From Ostrinia nubilalis (Eukaryota; Arthropoda; Insecta; Lepidoptera; Crambidae), in the NCBI RefSeq assembly GCF_963855985.1, contig NC_087099.1, forward strand, positions 5,610,001 through 5,674,000: 64,000 nt of DNA. Reading direction: 5' to 3'. A program made the position numbers and the translations under genes. The notes under the pieces were generated by a model. It was given only the letters and a program-made list of their open reading frames with translations. It had not been told where the DNA came from and did not search any database. Positions 34,540-45,637 of this stretch are shown piece after piece (position 1 is the first letter of the stretch; every line of letters starts with the position of its first letter).

Positions 34540-35037
34540 TCCCACCAAAAACATTCTGTAAAAAACTAGCCAAGTCTCGATGGAGCTGCTTGTTTATCTC
34601 TAAAAAGTAATGAAATCTAGACAAAGTCGTGCCAAGTCTATGGTTCCTTACTGCAATTTCTTTATTATTATAGTTAGTGTTGTGTGACTTGGCCGTTGAA
34701 GGGTACAAAACCAGGTGCTCCATGACACCATTGCACCAATCTGTCGCCAGAACCGCTACCCATTGACGATGGAAAATTGCCACTTTGAAAACGTTGATTC
34801 AATAACTAATCAAGTAGGCTTGATAAAGCTGCGTATTTCAATAATACTTTATGTATGATTATCTTATAAAGATTGTTCAACGGCCAAGTCACACAACATT
34901 AACTATAATAATAAAGAAATTGCAGTAAGGAACCATAGACTTGGCACGACTTTGTCTAGATTTCATTACTTTTTAGAGATAAACAAGCAGCTCCATCGAG
35001 ACTTGGCTAGTTTTTTACAGAATGTTTTTGGTGGGAT
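34540..35037. repeat. Inverted repeat with about 160-bp arms
   Basis: Left arm 34,540-34,700 and right arm 34,878-35,037 are nearly identical in opposite orientation, separated by a 177-bp loop. Both arms can be read in frame (for example VRNHRLGTTLSRFHYFLEIN), so the unit may derive from a coding sequence. I recognise no family. It starts 12 bp after the 54-bp palindrome. Confidence 0.85.
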
Positions 35038-35289
35038 TTCACTTCTTTTTGTAGAAAGTGGCATAATTATTTAACGTCGTCGTCTTTTCTTTTAAAATTA
35101 TCGACATTTTTTTTACGATATTAAACACAAACAAACTAAACGACCTTTAAAATGGACAACAAAGCAGAAGTTGTTTTAATAACTTAACCTTAGCCAACCT
35201 CACCATATAATAAACGAATTCAACGAAATTCAAATATTTACACAACATTCAACTTAATCGACGGGGCGATCTAGAAAGGAAAAAATATC

Positions 35290-35879
35290 TGGACACCGCG
35301 GTGCAGAAAAATGACGCTCACGCTAGCGCCATCTAGCGGTGAGCGGTATAGGCGAACACCACGGTGCCGGTGTGGCGCTAGTAGTATTGATTATGAATGT
35401 GGTGTTACTCCAGATCTTCGATTTTCCTAGTTTTTATAGTTTTCCCTTTATGTAGTCATTAAACCCTAACTCTGTACCAAATTTCAGCTCTCTGAGTTTA
35501 TGGGAAGTACTAGTTCTATTTTGATGATCATCAGTGAGTGAGTGAGTGTCATAAATGCGAAACTTTGCTTTCGCTTAACTTTGAAACTAAATGACCTACA
35601 GACTTGAAATTTTGGATTTTAAGTATGTGATTATAGCTTACTAGATAACAAAAATTTCAGGGTTCTGGTCTTATCCAGAGGTTCTCAAATAGAGGCCTGA
35701 AAATGCGGCGAAATGGTTCCAGTAAAGGATGGTACGGCAGTGTTTGCTTCGCGCTCGACTTGGCGGGGGCACTGCCGTGCCCCCAGATGTCTGTACTTTG
35801 TAGGTATCTTACATGATAGAAGGTACGTTTTGAAGTCAAGTGAGCAGTTTTGTGGTGTACAAATTAAGCAATTTGTGGC
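35290..35879. repeat. Lepidopteran dispersed repeat sequences
   Basis: Includes a GC-rich block near 35,310-35,395 with CGCTAGCGCCATCTAGCG, then a block with CCAAATTTCAGCTCTCTGAG, a GTGAGTGAGTGAGT run, and a GC-rich stretch with GGGGGCACTGCCGTGCCCCC. I recognise this combination as common in moth genomes but cannot name the family. No intact coding sequence. Confidence 0.45.
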
Positions 35880-36037
35880 CAAGTGGCCGGGATCACCCAC
35901 AAGGTGGACCGACGACTTCATAAAGGTAGCAGGAAAGCGCTGGACGCAGGCCGCTACCAACCGGGTAACATGGAAAGCATTGGGGGAGGCCTATGTTCAG
36001 CAGTGGACGTCCTATGGCTGAGATGATGATGATGATG
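35880..36037 (+). pseudogene. RTE LINE 3'-end fragment
   Basis: In frame it reads KWPGSPTRWTDDFIKVAGKR and then EAYVQQWTSYG with a stop. It is followed by GATGATGATGATGATGAAG, the usual simple-repeat end of RTE copies. It preserves only the last ~50 codons of ORF2. Confidence 0.8.
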
Positions 36038-37772
36038 AAGTGACCGGGAGTAAAAATACCTACAATGAGTAAAAAATCAGTTTCTCCTAAAACTCCTAAG
36101 CTAAAATCTAGTTATGCTGCTTGTATTACAAGTCGGTTCATCCAATAAAAGTCCATGCTCATCGGAAAGCAGTGTAAGGGATTGTAACCTTGTTATTTTT
36201 TAAATAAACAAATACTAATTGTTAAATTCGTTACATTGCAAGGTAACTAACCAATGCCACGTAATGTGGTATCATGGAGCTCTACTTGACGTACTACCCA
36301 CACACGTCAGTCACCGCACCGCAATATGTGGCTTACAATGTATTTTGAACTTCGAGTCTCTAAATTTAAAGCAGTTGAAATCAAAGGTCATTTATAATGT
36401 GGCAGCTCGTAGTAATTCCAGTAAGTATTTGAACGATTGAACAAACTCTACAAAAATTCACAATTAAAAGTGTTCAAAGCAAAGCTTAATGCTATTACAA
36501 TAAAACTGCCGTTTATTTTTCATTAATATCCATATAGCAGTAGGGCTTCTTTAAAAAACTTTGAGTATAAAATCTTTCAACTTAAACTTTACAGAAAATA
36601 TTTTTTTATAATTATAATTTTCCTACAGTTTACTGCTCCCGCCTAATACAAGCACCTACTTTTCTTGTAATAATACAGCACGTGAAATTAACTAGTTGAC
36701 AAATAAGCTGGCCTAATAATTTATGTATTCTTGCGGCCCGGTGCGGTGGAGCGGCCGACACAAGCGCTGTGCGAACCGCTGAAGCGGCTGAATTTCCACG
36801 GAGCGCGGATCGTGTTGCGTTTTAAAATTTCAACATCACCGCTACAGGCCAAGTACTCCAGCTTTAGTGTGCAAAAACTAATTAATTATTTACACGCGGG
36901 CTCGACTTCCCTCACTCAGCTGGAGGGAACGTCGGCATGGATTATGTACTTACCTGGAAGTATAATAAGCAACGGTTTAGGTAAACATTGCGATTATTAC
37001 CTGTCCTTGTTATTAAAGCGACTACTAGCAAATGTTTGTGTTTCTAGTAGATTGGGATGACGAATAATGTGTGAGGCGAGTCGATTATAATGAAACTCCA
37101 CTTGAAACTGTTTTTTTTTAAGTTTTCAGTGGTAATAGGCTTTAGCGACTGTTTACATAACTTTAGTACTGGCACGTTTGCAATTAACAATTGAAGGGTT
37201 GAGTGGACAAAGGTCTTAACTAACAAAAAGTTCAAAATGAGTTAAGTGTTTGAAAATGTTAAATTTTAAAATCAAAATAGCTATTCTTGTCAGATAACAC
37301 CTTTGTTAAGGTCTCTATTTTTGACACGTAACAAAATTTGCGTGTTTTGAGCTCATTAGTCGATTTTATCATCACTTAAAACCTATGTTCAATTGTTCAT
37401 GCAAAAAAGTCAATTCTTCAGTTTTGTCAGATAACACCTTTGTCTAGTTACCCCTTCAATTGTTTAAATAAATTAAGTAAAAGGTCGGTATTATCATGAC
37501 TATATCGAATGTAAAATAAAACGGATACAATAATACAAAGGCCCGGTCCGAGGCCTGAAACAATACCGAATAAAATGTTATATCGTGTTCAAGTTAATTA
37601 AGGAACCGTGTTGAACAATGAATGTTAAAAAGGTGTTACCGACCAATTACATTCGTATAATCTATTTATTTATAGGGATACTATCTTTATGTGTGTACCA
37701 TATTAATGTAAAGGGTGTATTAAGAACAGTCAATACACCGACAACAAAATAATTGCATTCTAACATTGCCCC
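36038..37772. other. Intergenic stretch with one GC-rich island
   Basis: A GC-rich island at about 36,730-36,850 contains GAAGCGGCTGAATTTCCACG and an open plus-strand frame lacking ATG. I cannot tell whether it is an exon, a promoter or a repeat. The rest is AT-rich and featureless. Confidence 0.4.
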
Positions 37773-37892
37773 AAGGTGGACACCGATGACCTCATAAGGA
37801 AGGCCCTGGATGCCGGCCGTTGCCAACTGCCCAATCTAGAAATCATTGGGACGGCCTTTGTTCAGTAGTGGAAGTTTCGTATGATGATGATT
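37773..37892 (+). repeat. Decayed RTE LINE 3'-end fragment
   Basis: Reads AAGGTGGACACCGATGACCT and later GGCCTTTGTTCAGTAGTGGA, ending in ATGATGATGATT. It is a diverged version of the RTE ORF2 end at 35.9 kb. Confidence 0.65.
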
Positions 37893-37916
37893 TATATTCT
37901 CACATTAAACCACATA

Positions 37917-38072
37917 CAGGGTGTCACAAAAGGTATCATCGAGCCGAAGTCCAGAGGTAGAGCATCACTAGGGCTACCCGAATCACCACTACTTTTGATA
38001 GTTTTCGAGTTATGTTTGTAGTGATGCTATACCTCTGGCCTTCTGCTTGACACTACTTTTTAGGACAACCTG
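37917..38072. mobile_element. TA-flanked MITE with CAGGGTGTC ends
   Basis: Ends CAGGGTGTCACAAAAGG and CTTTTTAGGACAACCTG are imperfect inverted repeats, with TA on both sides (37,915-37,916 and 38,073-38,074). The inside has a second inverted pair, CCAGAGGTA.AGCATCACTA with its complement. The size (156 bp) and TA target suggest a Tc1/mariner-derived MITE. Confidence 0.65.
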
Positions 38073-38402
38073 TATAAATAATAGCTGTGTTGTTAAAATA
38101 CAAACATTTGCAGAGATAAAGTAAGCTGTGACGTTAAAATACAAATATTATTATTTGTAGAGATAAAATGTGTCTGGCACATCCAAATGTATCTCAAAGA
38201 GCGTCCTAATTACTATACTTATGCGGGGCCACTCCTTGAATGAGATTGTAAACGAGTAAATTAAAATACATTTTCATACTCCGCTGTCCGGCTTTTGTAC
38301 GCGTCGAACGAAATTGCTGAAAACTGAAAATGTAGTCAGATAAGCAAAGAAACATTTTCAATTTGTACATTTTAGGAGATGAGCTGGAGGGACTCACTCT
38401 TA

Positions 38403-38537
38403 CGCCCGTATTCACGATGCTTGCTTAGGTGAAGCAGCAAATTGAACGCACAGCACAGCTCTGTGATTGGTTCATGTGTCACCATGTGCGTCCATGCGTA
38501 CTGTGAGACATCATAGTAATGTTTGTGAATACGGGCG
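38403..38537. mobile_element. MITE family B, TTA target (PIF/Harbinger-like)
   Basis: CGCCCGTATTCAC... at one end and ...GTGAATACGGGCG at the other. TTA flanks both sides. 135 bp. Related copies lie at 44,350-44,454 and 53,050-53,134. The 3-bp TWA target duplication suggests the PIF/Harbinger superfamily. Confidence 0.75.
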
Positions 38538-39574
38538 TTAGTTACGAATACGAGGAAAGTTTTTTTTTTAAACTTGACCTTACACACTTATAAGTTTTAC
38601 AAAAAACTACGACTTTTGAATGACTAAAAATAAATAAACATATTTTTTTTCTATTACCTATATTAGAAATAATTCGTTCAGTTGATGGGTGAGTGAGGTG
38701 AAACAGCTACAGCTCAAAATGAAAATATAAAATCATGATTAACTAGCGTGTCTACTCCCCTATTATACTCGTAATATAGTAACGGGACTATTCCCACCTC
38801 TCGTCCCCACCACTGCAATTCCTGTGTAGCCAGGATCTACAGCTTGACCGCCATAAAAACCCAACCAATGAAGATCGTAATATAGTAGGTACTGAGGCCT
38901 TTGTCCAGCAGTGGACGTCATTTGGCTGAAACGAGACGAGACGAGGCGAGAGAGGTACTGAGTTACCTATGCTATCTACTGAATAATGGCAATCCTATAA
39001 TATAAGTAATATTACAGTCAGTTTACACTAAAATGACAGGATCTTGTTAAAACATAATTATTCTCCAACCTGAAGCATACTACACCTAACTATTAAACAA
39101 ATCTATTAGGTAATCTGAGATACCAACCTCAGTCTGCTAATGGGCTCCTGTAGTTGCTGCCGAAAATCGACATATTACCCGAGTTTGTACCTAGTATGTA
39201 GTAGCTCAGTGAAGTTAATTTCGATAGTTTGATTACAGAGTAAAAAACATAAATCTGTTTCTGGCACAGTCGGGTGATGAAACGACACTACAGTAGTATG
39301 TAAGTATGAATATTGAAAAGGTCGGTGATTGGTCTAAAGATTGGAATATAATCAATCTATGAGTAGGTATAATTGTTAAAATCGATTGAGCATTGTTTCA
39401 GTTGAGCTTAATAAAGTTAGGCCTGAATTTCACCTTAATAATAATAAATTCAGGTAACTTTGCCTTCCTATATTAATAAATTAATGTTTAACTGGCGCTT
39501 TCAGTAAGCCACCGTTTGCTCTTTAGTTGCTGTAAGGTAATTCGTAGTAGAGCTTTTATAACACCAATTTATTA
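38538..39574. other. Intergenic stretch with an RTE tail microcopy
   Basis: Contains an RTE tail microcopy at about 38,896-38,936 (CCTTTGTCCAGCAGTGGACG then TCATTTGGCTGAAACGA) followed by a GAGACGAGACGAG run. No gene seen. Confidence 0.55.
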
Positions 39575-39748
39575 CTAGCGACCCGCCCCTGCTTCGCACA
39601 GGTACAATGTATATACTTAAAAACCTTCCTCTTGATTCACTCTATGTATAAAAAAACCGCATTAAAATCCGTTGCGTAGTTTTAAAGATCTAAGCATATC
39701 TACATAGGGACATACAGACAGGAAAAGCACTTTGTTTTATAATAGGTG
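39575..39748 (-). mobile_element. Helitron-like element, minus strand
   Basis: The complement ends GCAGGGGCGGGTCGCTAG followed by T, and its inner part reads AAAACTACGCAACGGATTTT, both typical of short lepidopteran Helitrons. The 5' boundary near 39,748 is approximate. Confidence 0.55.
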
Positions 39749-40884
39749 TGGTGATAGTGAAAATCTGCTATAAATTATATTATTATAGTAAAAGGGTCTT
39801 TCTGGGAACACTTACCTACGTTCGAAACCTTCGCATCGGCTCAATTTACATTTGCTTACTAAGCTGGAAAATTAGGTGTTCCCACAATCCGACATTTAGC
39901 GCTTTGTTGACACGTTACAATATGGGAACAAACCGACCCAGTAAGGTTTATGCTCATTAAATATTGAAAATCAATTCAGTCGATCTAAATGAAGCAACGC
40001 AATCACTAATCTCAGAAGGTCGTTTCAATTAAAGCTAAATTATATCACGAGTCGGAGAATGGCTTTATATTCGCTCTATATTCCCCATTCGCCGATTTGC
40101 TATTGAAATGAAAATTCTATTAGCTTCGGAACAGAAATTCGAGGTTATAGCGCCGGGGGCGGTACGCGGCCAATGCGAAGGCAAATATCCCTGCTTGGTT
40201 GTATCAAATATTTATAAGAGATACCGTTTGCGTCTTACGTAGGGTGTACCTAAGTTTTTTAAATTACCCCATCGACAGTCCCGGGCAATGGAGACTATCA
40301 GAATAAGGACGCCCGTGGAATTGCGTCTTTGCCGGGAATACCGGGATTCGTTTTGTAATATGAAATGGTTTTTACTTTGTTTTGGGTCGGCCGATAAATA
40401 AATTAAATTTTTAAGGATACCTTACAGGAATATAAATGTTTTTACGTTACTAAGTACCTACCTACAATCTACATAGCAGTACCTTTATTGTGTAAAAAGG
40501 TAGGTAGTCAAAACTAGCTAAGATATTCGTATAAATTATAATGATGTAAATAATAAAGGAGGCATTTGTCCAGCAGTGGACGTCATTTGGCTGAATCGAA
40601 CGAAATGAAAAAGTACGGCTACCTGTACCTAATATTAAGTATTCTGTGGCATACTCGTAGTTACACTGGCTACACCTACAGATCTGTTGCCAAATAACTT
40701 CAATTATTGAAGATATTGCAAACACCATCAATATTCCAAGTGATTTCACAAAGATGCCGAAACTATTAAACAGATCTTAATTGAATCGATACAACGTAGA
40801 ACTTAATAATAGCATCGCTTCGAAACTAGTTAGCTGATGAAAAGGCATTGTTGTCGTGAGCGGCGATTTAACTTCACGTTAAAA
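39749..40884. other. Intergenic stretch with an RTE tail microcopy
   Basis: An RTE tail microcopy lies at about 40,555-40,600 (CATTTGTCCAGCAGTGGACG). The frames at 39,748-39,960 and 40,462-40,749 have no supporting features. Confidence 0.5.
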
Positions 40885-40977
40885 TCCTGCTAAAATTATA
40901 AATGCGAATGTTCGAATGTTTGTGGTGGATGCTTTTTACTCTTCAATGGATATAGGTATCAATGTTACATCAGAATA

Positions 40978-41187
40978 ATCATCATCATTTCAGCCACAGG
41001 ACGTCCACTGTTGAACACAGGCCTCCCCCAATGACTTCCACATCGCACAGGTGGTAGCAATTTGCATCCTGCGTTTTCCTGCTACCTTTATCAGGTCGTC
41101 GGTCTGTTGTGGATGGAGGTCTCACGCTGCGTTTTCCGGTACGTGGCATCCATTCCAGAACCTTGCTACCCCATCGGCCGCAGTTCA
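40978..41187 (-). pseudogene. RTE LINE 3'-end fragment, minus strand
   Basis: The complement reads CGRWGSKVLEWMPRTGKRSV, loses frame, and continues to GCCTGTGTTCAACAGTGGACG and an ATGATGATT end. It is a decayed copy of the RTE ORF2 C-terminus and tail. Confidence 0.7.
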
Positions 41188-41263
41188 TCAGAATAACTTA
41201 TTATTCTGATGAACTGTGGCCATATTGAGTCTATTGGCCGAATCACAGGGATAAGGTAGTATC

Positions 41264-41360
41264 AATGAAGGCTATCGTTATAAGCGGCATCATTGGCAAG
41301 TGACAGGACCTTATTCTACAGTAGCGCCAACTGGTGAGTGCTAAAACGATAGCCCTCATT
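41264..41360. mobile_element. 97-bp MITE with AATGARGGCTATCGTT ends
   Basis: The left end AATGAAGGCTATCGTTA and right end AAACGATAGCCCTCATT are inverted repeats. The centre includes AGTAGCGCCAACTGGTGAG. No coding capacity. It is immediately followed by a family-A MITE. Confidence 0.65.
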
Positions 41361-41484
41361 AAGACTGAGTTGCACTATCTAACTTTGACCGTAACTATAA
41401 CGATAACCGGTGTATTTTGTATGGAGTTTGACAGATTTTTGACGTTTATCAAAGTTAAAGTAAGATGGTGCAATCCAGCCTAAG
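41359..41484 (+). repeat. MITE family A, complete copy
   Basis: From AAGACTGAGTTGCACTATC to GATGGTGCAATCCAGCCTAA, with the ATAACGATAACCGGTGTATT core. About 125 bp. Same family as copies at 0.43, 8.25 and 54.70 kb. Confidence 0.7.
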
Positions 41485-42021
41485 TCAGTGTTTCTGTGAC
41501 AAACTGAATTTCAGGCGGACGAAGTCGCGGGCGGCCGCTAGTAAGAAATAAATAACTCGCAGTTCGACTAGTATCAAAACTCCGCCCGATGCAAAAGATG
41601 CGCAAGTGAGTAAAGGAAATGCAGTTTGCAAATGTGTTTTGTTTTAATTAACGTTTTGCTTGCATTTTGTCAGTAAGTGAATATGTATTTCCACGAAATT
41701 TTAGCGTCTCTTTTAAACTTCAGCACTAAGAGTAAAGAACAAAAAGTTAATTGAAGTTTTTTAGACTTTTCGCAGTAACTCCTTTGACGGTTACCTTTGA
41801 AAGAAAGAAAATAAACAACCGCCCTGGTACAACAGTTTTTAATGCAGTAGCAGAAGGTTGAGTCACAAAATGTTTCAGGGATAATGAACTATTTATTTTT
41901 AACTTCAATTATCACCATTCCTTTTTAATTTCCCTCTCATAATCTTAAGATAGTCTTAAGAATAAACCCAGGTGGTTTTTATAGGCTATCGATATAATAC
42001 AATGTACTGTGTTTTTTCAAA

Positions 42022-42266
42022 TCTATACTAATATTATAAATGCGAAAGTAACTCTGTCTGTCTCGCTTTCACGCCTAATCAACTGTATCGATTTTGATGA
42101 AATTTGGTATAGAGATAGTTTGAGTCCCGGGAAAGGACATAGGATAGTTTTTATCCCGGTTTTTTAAAAAACCGGGAAATCTTTATCGCGCGCGTCCCTA
42201 TTGAATATAAAGTTTTTTTGTGACAGACAAAATTCCACGCGAGCAAAGCCGCGGGAGGAAAGCTAG
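42022..42266 (+). mobile_element. Helitron-like element, variant family
   Basis: Complete 245-bp copy from TCTATACTAATATTATAAAT to AAGCCGCGGGAGGAAAGCTAG then T. An internal hairpin, CCCGGTTTTTTAAAAAACCGGG, is present. The core, with ATCGATTTTGATGAAATTTG, differs from the Lep1-type copies at 18.8 and 30.7 kb. Confidence 0.75.
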
Positions 42267-43692
42267 TGATAAATAAATAAAAAAAAAAGTCTTAAACACA
42301 ACTTAACACCGTTTTAATGAAAACTGTTTCAGCTTTTTATGACCAAAGAGGGTTTAATCATTTGTAGCACATAATTATTGTAGGTAATTTCTAATAAGCA
42401 ATATTTTAAGTCCATTTGTGCCAATCTCGAGTTGGATCTAGGCGAGATGTCCGGTTGAGAAGGGTAATAAAATTTATTGCGTCATTTCGGTGTGGACTTT
42501 CAGGAATAGCCCCTGGACAATGTCCGTGTGTTGTCCCAGGAAATAAATTTTGTGTTGGAAGACCTTAGACTTTGTTCTGCTCCAAATTTCTTCCAATATT
42601 GTACAATTGGGTCCAGTTTAACTTGAAATAAAAGTGTCATTTTATGTCAAACGTGGGTGTTATAAGTACACAATACCTTACCTTACTTACATTTTGGACA
42701 ACTAATGGATTTTTATTCACAGATCCCCGTGAAAAAGCGTCACTGTTACATTTTTGACATGACAGAATTCCAATAATAAAAAATCCAGTTCACACAATAC
42801 TAGTATGCGTTATGCAGCACAATTATCCGTAGCTTTATTCCACGAACTTCCAAAAATACTAGAGTGACACTATAACGAATAGTGATAGATAGATAAATAC
42901 GAGTATACGTGCACCTCAACGTGCACACATCGTTAGTGAGCGATGGTGCGAGTGATTCAATCTGAAAGTTGTGCTCCCCTCGTTATATGAACTGCACCAG
43001 GGGTTCTGAACCACTCTTGTTAATATTTTAATCTTGTTAATATGGTGACTAATATAACTTGTTCACCTGAGGTTTACCTATGTTGCAGTGTTGCCAAATA
43101 TGGAACGTTATTACCAGAAAGTTTGGGCAGGTCTCATAGTTCAACTTCTTTTTTAAAATAATATGTATAGTGTAGTGATTTAAAGAGATTGGACTGTATG
43201 TTTTCCATTTTGCGATCTAAGTTATTCTTACTTACACTGACACATAAGTGCTAAGTTTGATGTCCATAATTATTTGAAAATACTACTGTTACGTATTTTG
43301 TACGCGCACTTTTCTGAAATATCTTTATCTGTCATTTTCAGAAATTCCTGTTATGTTAATACCGCGAATTTTTAGTATAACGTGGTCAGGATCAGTCGGG
43401 ATTATACAAAATAACAAAATTCACTCGCAGATGGAGTGATGCACAGTTTCCGAATTTCATCAAACATATTTATTTTGAGATAAGTGAAAAAAGGCTATAC
43501 TTATTATTGTTTATGCCCCTGCTAAGTTTCCATTGATGAAGGCTAGTTCGTGGTCGGCCAACGCTAGATAAAGCCTCTCAAACTGAAGCCATACTGACAG
43601 ATCTTATCGACCCTCTTGTCTAGGCCTCAGCCGCTTTGCGCTATCGCTACAAGTCGAAGAGTCAACTTTACGTTACTTTTGTTTCCCTTGTT
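42267..43692. other. Gene-free stretch
   Basis: No exon or RNA gene found. Its right end carries the first unit of a diverged direct duplication (about 43,568-43,665), repeated at 44,091-44,195. Confidence 0.5.
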
Positions 43693-43976
43693 CAGTGTTT
43701 TTCAACTGTTTTCATGACACGACCTCCCTAGTATGAAAAAATATTTTGCGACCCCCCGACTGTTCGCTTTTTTCATGCATTTTATAATGTTACAAATATG
43801 TTTGTAGGGACCGAATACTTAAATCCATACAACATTTATGCATTTGCATAATAATTAGATTTCGGATAAATCTTTATAACTTTATTGATTTTTTTACTGA
43901 GGTAGTTTTTACGACCCCCTATAGAGGCTTCAAGACCCTCTGGGGGGGGTTGAAAAACACAGCTTGAAAAACACTG
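43693..43976. mobile_element. hAT-like MITE
   Basis: Ends CAGTGTTTTTCAACTGTTTT and CTTGAAAAACACTG are inverted repeats with the CAGTG start common in hAT elements. Characteristic GCGACCCCCC and CTCTGGGGGGGGTTG blocks lie inside. The flanks CCCTTGTT and CCCTGGCT match at 6 of 8 positions, consistent with an aged 8-bp target duplication. Confidence 0.7.
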
Positions 43977-45362
43977 CCCTGGCTAAACGTGACGAACTAG
44001 AATCTACGCGAGAAATGCCCAGCAGTTTTGCTAAATGTTAGTGCTAAGTTTCAAGTTCTGTCTGGTTAGTTCTTGATTGGAAACGTGGATGAAGCCTCTC
44101 AAAGTCAGACGCGACTTAACAGACAGATCTTATCAGCTCTCTCGTCCAATGGTTTCAGTCGCTTTGTGTCGTTGGGACTTGTCAAAGACTGTCTCCAGTT
44201 TCCAGGGTAGATCTTGTAAATGTTTAAAAAAGACGAACTAAATACCTACCTAGTAAATCTAATTAATAGATAATGCTTCAAGACATTTTTTGCAAGAAAC
44301 ATTGTCTTTGTAAATAAATGAAAGCATCATGTATTAGAAGGACTCAAACACCTGTATTCACAAAAGATGCTTGCTTATGTGAAGCAGCATATCAAACGCA
44401 CAGCGTTGAATAGAGCTCTGTGATTGGTTCGTGTGTCATTTGTAAATACGGGCGAAAATGTCCTCCCAAAACACGATAGTTGGATGGTTTCATTTTTTTC
44501 TTTTCACGTAACAGTTGTAGTTTTTCAATATCATGCGTCTCTATCACTTGTTCAAAGTTCGTAAGGCAAGTGAGAGATCAGAACATATTGAAATCGTTTT
44601 GCAAAGTACGGCCCCGGGCATGAATAACTGATCCGCGTGCCGAGTGAACCGCGGCGAACTAAAATAGGTAAGTAGGTACTGTATAGTACGTGCCCTACGC
44701 AGGTTAAAGCTGGATTTATCTATAACACATATTTTCAATATTCGTAACACAGGTGTTATCGAATTCTGTCACATAAAATATTAAGATTTCTTGAGTAGCA
44801 AGAGTCAGATATCAGATAGATATACATTGATCTGAATAGTGGAAACAATGAAGTGTTGGCAACCAGGATTTCATTTGGTATATTTAGTGACAAAGTTTTT
44901 CTTTTTGTGGGACCTTGTTTGTCGGCAGTCAAAGGCTGCAAAGGTACGATCAGGCCTACAATAACCAAACTGGTGAGACATAGACAAAGTTTTAATTTGT
45001 TTATGAATCAGGATCCTCGGATCAGGAGAGCGAATTTCTAAGCCCACTAGACCACGGAGAAGTTACCTGATTAAGCCACAAAAAATTGAATTTGTAACAC
45101 AAAGGACGCTTGAAAAATTGGGATCTACGAGTAAATCCCAATTTTACGTAATAATGGATCAACAAAATAAAAGCAATTATTTCACCGTATTTCACGGGCA
45201 CATTACGCAGCACGTCACTACTAAAGAACCGTGTAAGCCGCAACCCGCAGAGCGACCATGCTCCCTGATGTACGGCCATTTTCCAAAAACAGATTTGGAA
45301 TGGGGTGGAATGCCCCAAACACGGGTGTTGCAGTGAACACGTGAATTTTTAATACGAATTAA
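43977..45362. other. Intergenic stretch with MITE and SINE fragments
   Basis: Holds the second unit of a direct duplication (44,091-44,195), a family-B MITE (44,350-44,454) and a tRNA-like SINE head on the minus strand (45,004-45,060: CCGTGGTCTAGTGGGCTTAG). A roughly 100-codon plus-strand frame at 45,025-45,336 lacks an identifiable start, domain or splice context. Confidence 0.45.
44350..44454. mobile_element. MITE family B, degenerate copy
   Basis: Reads CCTGTATTCACAAAAGATGC at the left and TGTAAATACGGGCG at the right, sharing GAAGCAGCA and TCTGTGATTGGTTC with the copy at 38.4 kb. Confidence 0.65.
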
Positions 45363-45367
45363 CAACT

Positions 45368-45478
45368 TGAGAAATATGTATGTGATAATCCGCTACGGAG
45401 CAGTGTAGAAAAGTGGCAGATACATTTAAAATGTTAAATTACCTTCATTATTTTGATAATAAGAAGACCTACATTACA
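45368..45478 (-). repeat. 3' LTR of the mag-like element
   Basis: 111 bp, identical to the other LTR. On the coding strand it has TG and CA ends. Preceded there by the purine tract. Confidence 0.95.
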
Positions 45479-45637
45479 CCTCCACTCTAAATAGAGCTCA
45501 CACACATTTAAATGAATTTTACAGGTTGGAACTATAGACTATATATATAACTATAAACATATTACATTTATATAAACATATCCAATAACATACATAAACA
45601 AAAGATCAGCTTAATTATTTTATGAGTAAACTACTTA

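Larger units (their letters stand above)
40885..41541 (+). mobile_element. Helitron-like element broken up by other insertions
   Basis: Starts TCCTGCTAAAATTATAAATG and ends GTCGCGGGCGGCCGCTAG followed by T. Between these ends lie a minus-strand RTE fragment, a small MITE and a family-A MITE, leaving only short Helitron pieces at each side. Assigning both ends to one element is an inference from their order and orientation. Confidence 0.45.

Noticed and set aside
34457..34783. 108-codon minus-strand frame
   Set aside because: Its C-terminal part is read from the 54-bp palindrome and the rest from one arm of an inverted repeat. No start context, domain or family.
36731..37060. GC-rich island with a 109-codon frame lacking ATG
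   Set aside because: The first 35 codons look composition-driven and the remainder is AT-rich. I could not decide between promoter, exon and repeat, so no gene was called.
44853..45336. Overlapping plus- and minus-strand frames left of the mag-like element
   Set aside because: Both strands are open over the same region, no domain is recognisable, and a tRNA-like SINE head overlaps. Not enough to call a gene.
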